A stretch of 17,619 bases of DNA from positions 1-17,619 of the forward strand of contig DCFV01000034.1 of NCBI GenBank assembly GCA_002314435.1, written 5' to 3'. Under the pieces are notes generated by a model. It had not been told where the DNA came from. It ran no database searches and was given only the letters and a program-made list of their open reading frames with translations. This stretch comes from Acidobacteriaceae bacterium UBA1795. Its GTDB lineage: Bacteria; Acidobacteriota; Terriglobia; Terriglobales; Acidobacteriaceae. A program made the translations under genes and the position numbers. This document shows positions 1-5,835 of the stretch, piece after piece (the first letter of the stretch is position 1; every line of letters starts with the position of its first letter).

Positions 1-1075
1 CGCCCATCGCCAGCGGCCCCAACGCAGCGCCCGCGCAGGTAAAGAACAGAATCACGCCCGCAATCGCGCCATGCTCTGCCTTGGGAAAACAACTGATCCC
101 CTTCGAGTTCAGCGTCGGATAGACGACCGACATGAAGAGTCCCGAGAATGCCAGCAGATACACCGTCGCATTGGTTCCGCCAAACATCGCACCCAGGAAG
201 CAAGCCAGGATCACGCCGCTGAAGACCACCAGAATTCTGGTCCAGTTCCAATGCGCCGTAACCCACGCGCCCAGGAACCTGCCCCCCGCGCGCAGAATAA
301 AGAAGATCGAGATCACATAAGCCGTCATGAATGCCGACGAGGGCCGGTTGTCTTTCAGATACGTAGGCAGCCACACATAGATCGCGCACTCCACCGCGAC
401 ATAGAGAAAGCACGCCGTCGAGAATCCCAGCGCATACGGATTCTTCAGCATGTGCATCGTCCGCCGCAGGTCAATCGGCTCCGCCGAGGCCTTCATCGTG
501 TGCGGATAGCGAACCAGCGCGGCAATCAGAATCAGCACCGCGCAAATGCTTCCCGCAATCACATAGAGCCACTTCCACGACACGCCGCCCAGCAGCAGCC
601 GCGCCACAATGGCCGGTCCAATAATGGCGCCCACGCCAAAGAATCCCTCCACCATGTTCATGGTCGAGGTGTGCTCCATCGTCGAACCGGAAATGTCCCC
701 TATCAACGCCAGCGCGCCCGTCTTGAAGATGCCGATCGAAGCGCCCGAGACGATCAGCAGCATCACAAAAAACGCATACGAATTGGCGACCACGAACAGA
801 TAGGAGTTCAGCGCAAAAAGAATCAGCCCTAGAACAATCGTCTTCTTGCGCCCCAGCTTGTCCGCCAGAAATCCCAGGCTGATGGCCGCCACCGCGATGG
901 CCGACATGTTGGCATAGTGAAACGCGCCCGCAGCCGTCATCGTCAGATGGAATGTCTTGATGACCTCGGGAATAATCACGCCCACCGAGTCCGTTGTCAT
1001 GGCAAACATCATGAACATCGTGTACGTCAGCGACTTGATCAGTGCATGATTTGAGGCCGGTGCCGTGGCGGTCAT
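1..1075 (-). CDS. MFS sugar transporter (partial, C-terminus beyond left edge)
   Basis: Reading the minus strand from an ATG at 1075 gives 358 open codons running off the window, so the C-terminal part is missing. The product is highly hydrophobic with successive membrane helices. The classical major-facilitator motif A lies between helices 2 and 3 (GFLADKLGRKK, residues 68-78). A late helix-loop reads SVVYPTLNSKGI, recalling FHS/fucose-permease-type sugar carriers. A ribosome-binding site (AAGGAG, 1084-1089) sits 8-9 nt before the ATG. The gene starts 28 nt after the sucrose phosphorylase stop on the same strand, so the two are almost certainly one transcript. Membership of MFS is clear. Substrate is inference from context: sucrose or a related sugar, probably by proton symport. 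The exact MFS family cannot be fixed without the C-terminus and a database search. Confidence 0.88.
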   Translation of the reverse strand, partial: MTATAPASNHALIKSLTYTMFMMFAMTTDSVGVIIPEVIKTFHLTMTAAGAFHYANMSAIAVAAISLGFLADKLGRKKTIVLGLILFALNSYLFVVANSYAFFVMLLIVSGASIGIFKTGALALIGDISGSTMEHTSTMNMVEGFFGVGAIIGPAIVARLLLGGVSWKWLYVIAGSICAVLILIAALVRYPHTMKASAEPIDLRRTMHMLKNPYALGFSTACFLYVAVECAIYVWLPTYLKDNRPSSAFMTAYVISIFFILRAGGRFLGAWVTAHWNWTRILVVFSGVILACFLGAMFGGTNATVYLLAFSGLFMSVVYPTLNSKGISCFPKAEHGAIAGVILFFTCAGAALGPLAMG

Positions 1076-1103
1076 CGCGCTTTCTCCTTGCTCTTGCGTG
1101 CTC

Positions 1104-2573
1104 TCACCCGATGTGAATCGTGCTGCTGTGGCCGGCATCCACCGTGGAATACTCAATCGTCGCCGCAGGCTTGGCCAGGTCCTCATGCAGCCGCGCCCAT
1201 GCGCTGCCCAGCTTCCATGTGATCTTCAGGTCATGCGCGGCCGCGGACTCCACCGTCGCTTCGCCGCCAAACGCCGGGTGCGCGTTGCGCATACGGATGA
1301 TCTCTATCAGCTTTTGCACCACCGGCTTCTTCAGCGCGTCTGCCACTTCGCCGGGCGTGTAGTAGTGCCGATTGATGTCGCGGCCCACGCTGGTGCGCGC
1401 CAGCAGTTCCATGTCATTCGTTCCTGCCAAAAGCCCCACATAATAGACCTGCGGAATTCCCGGCACAAAAAACTGGATCGCACGCGCCATCAGATACTCG
1501 GTGTCGTTCTGTCCCAGCGCGTCATAGTAGGTGCAATTCACCTGGTACAGGTCCAGGTTGTTGGCCGCCGCTCCCGTGGCCTGGCGGCTCTCTCCCTTGC
1601 TGCGCTCGTGGATCGTCTCCACCAGGTTGTTGATCTCCGCCGGCTTCAGCAGACCGGGCTTGCCTGAAGCATCCGCGCCCACATCGATCACACCAATGCC
1701 GTCGTGCGTGTCCAGCACGGTGATGGCATTCTTCGGCCGCACCGCCAGCCACTCAATCAGCGGCTGCGCGTCCGCCTGGAACAGCGCGTGCAGCAGCAGC
1801 GGCGGAAGCGCAAAGTCGTACACCCAGTCCACGCGCCGCGCAATCTCCACCTGCTGCGCATAGTAGCTGTGAACCTCCACCAGCACCTCGATGCCCAGCG
1901 CGCGCGCCTGCTCCGTCAACTCCGCAATAAACGCGAATGTCTCCGGAATCATGAAGCAGCTCGTCCCCGGCTTCTTGATCGCATAGCCCACCGCATCCAT
2001 CCGGATTGACGTGATGCCCGCCGCGTGGAACCGCTCCAGGATCGCGTCAAGATAGCCCTTTCCGTGCGGATGCGAAACATCAATGTCGATCTGCTGCGGC
2101 GTAAACGTGGTCCACAGCAGCCGCTTCTCTCCCGTCGCCAGCGTTGTGTAGGCGAACGGCAAGCCCGGCCGCGGCCGGTAGATCCGCAGCAGGTCGGCTT
2201 CCGTGGCCCCGTTCGGAAACACCCGGTCGTACGTCAGGAACATGCCCGCGTAGGGCGAGTCCGCACCGTTCTGGGAGTAATCCTGAAACTGCGGCGACTT
2301 GCTCGAGACATGATTGACGATCAGGTCCGCCATCAGCTCCGCCTTCGTGCCCAGCGCGCGCAGATCGTCCCACCCGCCCAGCCGCGGATCAACCATCGTG
2401 TGATCGATCGGATCGAATCCCGCATCGGAGCCGTCAATCGGATGAAAGAAGGGCAGCAGATGCGCCCCGCCAAACACACCCGCCAGCGGACCATCCAGCA
2501 ACGCGCTCAGCTCGCGGACGCCTCCGCTCGCCAGTCGATCGACATACGTGATCAGTTGAACCTGGTTTTTCAT
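1104..2573 (-). CDS. Sucrose phosphorylase (GH13_18)
   Basis: Cytoplasmic enzyme that converts sucrose plus phosphate to alpha-glucose-1-phosphate and fructose, saving one ATP compared with hydrolysis. The 489-residue protein aligns by memory nearly end to end with Bifidobacterium sucrose phosphorylase: start MKNQVQLITYVDRL, then PFFHPIDGSDAGFDPIDH and IYRPRPGLPF. Catalytic residues are all present: nucleophile D193 (IRMDAVGY), acid/base E233 (LVEVHSYY) and stabilising D291 (VLDTHDGIGV). No signal peptide. The ATG at 2573 is preferred over an in-frame TTG two codons earlier because AGGAAGA at 2587-2581 is correctly spaced for it and the known family N-terminus begins MKN. Upstream lies a broken alpha-galactosidase, downstream a sugar transporter, consistent with raffinose/sucrose use. 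The close relative sucrose-6F-phosphate phosphorylase is a less likely alternative. Confidence 0.93.
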   Translation of the reverse strand: MKNQVQLITYVDRLASGGVRELSALLDGPLAGVFGGAHLLPFFHPIDGSDAGFDPIDHTMVDPRLGGWDDLRALGTKAELMADLIVNHVSSKSPQFQDYSQNGADSPYAGMFLTYDRVFPNGATEADLLRIYRPRPGLPFAYTTLATGEKRLLWTTFTPQQIDIDVSHPHGKGYLDAILERFHAAGITSIRMDAVGYAIKKPGTSCFMIPETFAFIAELTEQARALGIEVLVEVHSYYAQQVEIARRVDWVYDFALPPLLLHALFQADAQPLIEWLAVRPKNAITVLDTHDGIGVIDVGADASGKPGLLKPAEINNLVETIHERSKGESRQATGAAANNLDLYQVNCTYYDALGQNDTEYLMARAIQFFVPGIPQVYYVGLLAGTNDMELLARTSVGRDINRHYYTPGEVADALKKPVVQKLIEIIRMRNAHPAFGGEATVESAAAHDLKITWKLGSAWARLHEDLAKPAATIEYSTVDAGHSSTIHIG

Positions 2574-2703
2574 CGTCAATTCTTCCTGATGGTGAAATGA
2601 AGCGACAATTGCGGGCTCCCTCGGCTCTTGGTCTGCTCAGGCCCACTCAGGTACTGCGGAGCGCGAACTACACAACGGAGTCCACGACAACATGCGATTG
2701 GTT

Positions 2704-3048
2704 CTACTTGCTCAAAATCAGCAGAGCCACCCCTTGCCCGGGAATATTGCGCGAGTACACACCGGTGCGCCTGCCCAGGTCCTTGTTCTGCCACACATCG
2801 TGTAACAGCGCTCCCTGGCTGAAGCCAATCTCCTTCAGATCAACGCCCACATCCCTGAAGTCCCCCGCACCGTTGAACATGCCGGCTGCAGACCGCACGT
2901 CGGCGTCCGTCACATGATCGGCAAAGTGATTCCAGCTGTTCCAACCCATCGGCGGTTTCGCAGCCAGGTTCGACTGCGCGCTTGCCAGAACCGTCTGTCC
3001 GGCAACCAGAACGACAAGAAGGGTCATCCACACGTTGCGGCGTGCCAT
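2704..3048 (-). pseudogene. GH27 alpha-galactosidase remnant with in-frame loss of the catalytic core
   Basis: A 114-codon frame with an ATG at 3048, a strong GGAGG 5 nt upstream and a TAG stop. It begins with a signal peptide (MARRNVWMTLLVVLVAGQ, cleavage near ASAQ) and the hallmark GH27 N-terminus AAKPPMGWNSWNHFADHV, continuing to DVRSAA at about residues 50-55. It then jumps directly to sequence typical of the GH27 C-terminal beta-domain (MFNGAGDFRDVGVDLKEIGF, then DVWQNKDLG and VYSRNIPGQGVALL). Against the intact 400-residue GH27 at 10641-11843, roughly residues 62-340 are absent, including both catalytic aspartates, so it cannot be an alpha-galactosidase. The junction is near 2883. The two C-termini differ clearly, so the lost gene was a paralogue, not a recent copy. 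It may still be transcribed and secreted as a small beta-domain protein. It lies 130 bp upstream of sucrose phosphorylase on the same strand, suggesting a former alpha-galactosidase/sucrose phosphorylase/transporter operon. Confidence 0.87.
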
Positions 3049-3152
3049 CAAAGCCTCCGGGGGGGCGAGAGTCGTAAAGAGCATACACCCGCTATACAAG
3101 GCCGTGCGCCCACCAGCACAAGAGCCCTCCTTGGGTTTCCGCCGCGAGATAC

Positions 3153-3169
3153 TCTTTCATAACGAAAGA
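3153..3169. promoter_or_regulatory. Inverted repeat TCTTTC-N5-GAAAGA, possible operator
   Basis: Perfect 6-bp arms separated by ATAAC, in the divergent promoter region about 105 bp upstream of the GH27-remnant start. The dyad symmetry and location fit a dimeric transcription factor site. It is not followed by a T tract, so it is not a terminator. A weaker dyad, ATAGC-N5-GCTAT, lies at 3182-3196, its centre 28 bp away. The cognate regulator is unknown and not encoded in this window. Confidence 0.35.
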
Positions 3170-3300
3170 CTTAGCACATCAATAGCCAGTCGCTATCGCG
3201 AATCGATGTCTCGGATAACGGACGATACCGGAATGAAGCCGGAAGACGGTTGATCTCCTGAACACTCCGCCGGCCATGACGCCTAAGCGCCAACAATCCA

Positions 3301-3329
3301 TTGAACTTCGCCTGCTTTCCTGGTGTAGA
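3301..3329 (+). promoter_or_regulatory. Putative sigma70-type promoter for the histidine kinase
   Basis: TTGAAC (3301-3306) and TGTAGA (3324-3329) are separated by exactly 17 bp, about 30 bp before the earliest kinase start (GTG 3359). The match to TTGACA/TATAAT is partial (4/6 and 3/6), so this is only a candidate. Confidence 0.35.
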
Positions 3330-3358
3330 CTTTTTGGTCGGATAAGTTTAATGCATAA

Positions 3359-4720
3359 GTGACTCAGAACAAGGAAGGCCAAAGCCCAGCTTGTTCGGTG
3401 CCACATAACCAACCCCCGAGCGACTCTGGGAGGACTTCGGTCAACTCTCGCATGACACTTGACTCTCGCACGTTGCTTCAAATGTCGCGTGGCGTGCTCA
3501 GGAGCCTTGCTCTGGGCTTGGGTATCTTTTTTCTCGGGAGTGGGCTAGCCGCCTGGCTGGCCGCCCACAATATTCATGGATTCCTGGTGTTCACAGATAA
3601 CCTCGTGGCCGCAATTGCTTCGGTCTTAGTGGTTCTCCTTTACGAACACTTCCGGCATTACGACGTGGACAAACTCCGGCAGAGCGAAGTCAAATATCGC
3701 ACCGTCGTTGAGCTCACAGGCACCGGATACCATATCCTGGACATACACGGCAGGGTCCTGGACGCGAACAGCGAATACGTGCGTCTCACCGGACACACTA
3801 CGCTGCGCGAGATTCTTGGCAGGAGCGTTCTCGAGTGGATCGCCGAGGAAGCCAAGCCGTCGAATGCGGAAGCAATCGCCCGGTGCGCAGAGAACGGTTA
3901 CGTCCGGAACTTTGTCACAGAGTATGTGGACGGGAAAGGCCGGGCTACATTTATTTCGATCAACGCGACCATGGAAACCATCGACGGTTCGCGGCGAATC
4001 GTAGCGCTCTGTCGCGACGTCACTGAGGTCAAGCGGCACGAGCAGGCCGTTCAGCAACTCACCGGGCGTTTAATCAACGCTCAGGAGGAGGAGCGGTCCC
4101 GCATCGCCCGCGAGTTGCACGACGACATAGGCCAGCGAATTGCTCTCTTGTCCATCGAGTTGGGGTGCGGCCTCCAGCAACCTCCAGACTCCGCGCCAGA
4201 CTCCGCGAAGCACCACCGTCACATCTGCCAGGGTCTTTCGGAACTGGCAAAAGATATCCAGACGCTATCCCACCGTCTCCATTCGTCCAAGCTCGAATAT
4301 CTTGGCATCGTGGTGGCAGCGAATGGCCTCTGCAATGAACTCTCGCACACGCAGAAGCAAAAGATCGAATTCATTCATTCGGGGATTCCGCGCATCGTCC
4401 CGAGCGATATCTCGCTCTGTCTCTTCCGGGTGTTGCAGGAGGCCGTGCAGAACGCCGTGAAGCATAGCCGCAGCGAACACATCAGGGTCGAACTGCTCGG
4501 TACGCCGGAGGAAATTCAACTGACCGTGAGCGATTCTGGAATCGGATTCGATCCGCAAGACGCCAGCGATAGTCAGGGACTCGGCCTCATGAGCATGCAC
4601 GAGAGACTGTCCCTGGTCGGTGGCAAGCTCTCCATTGATTCGTCTCCAGGCTTAGGCACCACCATCTCAGCTCGTGTGCCCTTCCGCACAATCAGCGACT
4701 CCCAACGGGCGGCCCGATAA
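3359..4720 (+). CDS. Membrane PAS histidine kinase, NarL/HisKA_3 class
   Basis: Two-component sensor kinase of 453 residues. Two closely spaced hydrophobic segments (about 48-68 and 76-95) anchor it with almost no periplasmic loop. A PAS domain follows (about 106-225; GYHILDIHGRVLDANSEYVR). Next comes a HisKA_3 dimerisation helix with phospho-acceptor H254 (ERSRIARELHDDIGQ), then a HATPase domain with N-box N365 (EAVQNAVKH), G1 D392 (SDSGIGFDP) and G2 GLGLMSMHER. With so little outside the membrane, the signal is probably read by the cytoplasmic PAS domain or the membrane itself. The start is uncertain: GTG 3359 gives the longest frame and fits the promoter; ATG 3452 is possible, but its nearest GGAGGA is about 18 nt away. 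The gene converges on a receiver-only regulator, its likely but unproven partner. Neither sequence nor context fixes the signal. Confidence 0.9.
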   Translation: MTQNKEGQSPACSVPHNQPPSDSGRTSVNSRMTLDSRTLLQMSRGVLRSLALGLGIFFLGSGLAAWLAAHNIHGFLVFTDNLVAAIASVLVVLLYEHFRHYDVDKLRQSEVKYRTVVELTGTGYHILDIHGRVLDANSEYVRLTGHTTLREILGRSVLEWIAEEAKPSNAEAIARCAENGYVRNFVTEYVDGKGRATFISINATMETIDGSRRIVALCRDVTEVKRHEQAVQQLTGRLINAQEEERSRIARELHDDIGQRIALLSIELGCGLQQPPDSAPDSAKHHRHICQGLSELAKDIQTLSHRLHSSKLEYLGIVVAANGLCNELSHTQKQKIEFIHSGIPRIVPSDISLCLFRVLQEAVQNAVKHSRSEHIRVELLGTPEEIQLTVSDSGIGFDPQDASDSQGLGLMSMHERLSLVGGKLSIDSSPGLGTTISARVPFRTISDSQRAAR

Positions 4721-4800
4721 CAGGTATCTCCCGGAGCTTCCCGCGTGAGGCAATCAGCATCCTGCGCGCAACACGGAATCAGGGCCTGTTCACAATCGAT

Positions 4801-5289
4801 CTACTCTTCCTCGGCGCCGGCAACCAGAAAGCCCGGTTCCGCAAGAGATCCGAATCGCCAACCCGCCGAGCTCTTCGGGCTGTGCCCCAGCAAACCTTTG
4901 CTCACAAACTGCTTCCCCTCGCAAACCGCTTCCACAGCAGCGGTCAGCTCGCTCCCGGCTTGCGCTTTCAACACGTAGCCCAGCGCCCCAAGCCTGAGAG
5001 ACTCCTCCACCACTTCGGCAGCATGTTCCTGGCTTACGAAAAGGATCTTTGAGTCAGGGGAGAGCCTGCGGATCCGCCGAGCGGCTTCCACTCCATCCAC
5101 CGTTGGAAGCCCGATGTCGAGCACAATCAGGTCCGGTTGCAACTCCTCGGCCTTCTGCACGGCTTCCAAGCCGTCCGAGGCTTCGCCGATGACCTGCAAA
5201 CCCGACATCTTTTCGAGCGTTGTACAAATGAATCGCCGAAATGGCTCGAAATCATCGACGATAAGAACTCTGAATGGTAACGATTCCAC
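4801..5289 (-). CDS. Receiver-only response regulator (NarL-like REC, no output domain)
   Basis: Starting at GTG 5289, with GGAGG 4 nt upstream, the protein has 162 residues. A complete receiver domain occupies about residues 5-128: acidic pair D12/D13 (VLIVDDFEPF), phospho-acceptor D58 (LIVLDIGLPTVDG), switch serine S86 and conserved K108 (YVLKAQAGSEL). The sequence style (EASDGLEAVQKA, LGALGYVLKA) is that of NarL/FixJ-family regulators, but the LuxR-type DNA-binding domain is absent. After FVSKGLLG there is only a ~28-residue tail ending AEEE. It is therefore likely a phosphorelay sink, protein-protein regulator or degenerate NarL regulator. It converges with the histidine kinase, with 80 bp between stop codons. 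Longer upstream frames lack a ribosome-binding site and a receiver-like sequence, so the GTG start is preferred. Confidence 0.87.
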   Translation of the reverse strand: MESLPFRVLIVDDFEPFRRFICTTLEKMSGLQVIGEASDGLEAVQKAEELQPDLIVLDIGLPTVDGVEAARRIRRLSPDSKILFVSQEHAAEVVEESLRLGALGYVLKAQAGSELTAAVEAVCEGKQFVSKGLLGHSPKSSAGWRFGSLAEPGFLVAGAEEE

Positions 5290-5835
5290 AACTCCTCCAC
5301 TGCAAAATATTAGACTCGGCCCAGGGCCGTCTGGGTGCACATTAAAACGTTCTTTGGCGCCTTTTCCCTCATTTGCTCTCCAGCTCGAATTGCCCTCCGG
5401 TAGAGCATCGGCCGGTTTTCCTATTCGTTTCAGGCATTTCCGCCACTCCACAATGCCAAAAGTACCCGGATTCTAGCGCCGTCTCTCGCGCACTTCCAAT
5501 TTGGGAACATCCATCCGGAAGACCCGTAATCCAAAAGGATTCAGCCCGGCGTCTCCATATCACCCTGCCGCGTAGGACACACCTCATTCCGTTCGACTTA
5601 TCCCACACAACTCCCCGCTGCAGCCGCGCAGAAGCTCCGGTGCTGCGAACCCTCGCCACACCCGCCACTCTCTCTTCTCCTGCGGGACTTTCTTCGCGAA
5701 CTCCCACTTTTCCTAGTTGTACAGACGAATAGACCCGCTTTCTCCTGAGTAGTTGCACTGCTCCATCCCGAGCAGATCCGCGAGATACCAAGGATCTCCC
5801 CGTAGGGGACCGGCCATCCAGAAAGGAAACACCCC
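5290..5835. other. Long divergent intergenic region upstream of glgP
   Basis: 546 bp between the response regulator (minus) and glgP (plus). No frame here has a convincing ribosome-binding site or recognisable product. Visible features are a perfect GC palindrome, CGGCCC-A-GGGCCG (5317-5329), in the regulator's leader; a small AATCC-AAAA-GGATT hairpin (5528-5541); and a TCCCC-GTA-GGGGA hairpin (5797-5809) just before the glgP ribosome-binding site. The length suggests a long leader or complex promoter control, but no known riboswitch could be recognised by eye. Confidence 0.5.
5797..5809 (+). promoter_or_regulatory. Small hairpin in the glgP leader
   Basis: TCCCC-GTA-GGGGA can form a 5-bp stem with a 3-nt loop, ending about 12 nt before the purine-rich AGAAAGGAAA that serves as the glgP ribosome-binding site. 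It could affect initiation or mRNA stability. It is short enough to occur by chance. Confidence 0.25.

Larger units (their letters stand above)
3049..3358. other. Divergent intergenic region between the GH27 remnant and the histidine kinase
   Basis: 310 bp without a credible gene. It must hold the promoters for the minus-strand GH27-remnant/sucrose phosphorylase unit and the plus-strand kinase. Visible elements are two inverted repeats with 5-nt spacers (3153-3169 and 3182-3196) and a plausible sigma70-type promoter facing the kinase (3301-3329). Short open frames here have no ribosome-binding site or recognisable product. Confidence 0.6.

Noticed and set aside
71..832. Long plus-strand open frame (253 codons) rich in Arg, His and Gln
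   Set aside because: It is antisense to the MFS transporter, whose minus-strand reading gives clear membrane helices and motif A. Its own composition is typical of the reverse of a GC-rich gene.
4721..4960. Possible frameshifted LuxR-type DNA-binding domain after the receiver
   Set aside because: Only 80 bp separate the receiver stop from the kinase stop, too little for a ~60-residue domain, and the tail contains no helix-turn-helix-like sequence.
5290..5451. Extension of the response regulator upstream of GTG 5289
   Set aside because: The added residues resemble no receiver N-terminus, while GTG 5289 has a well-placed GGAGG and starts just before VLIVDD.
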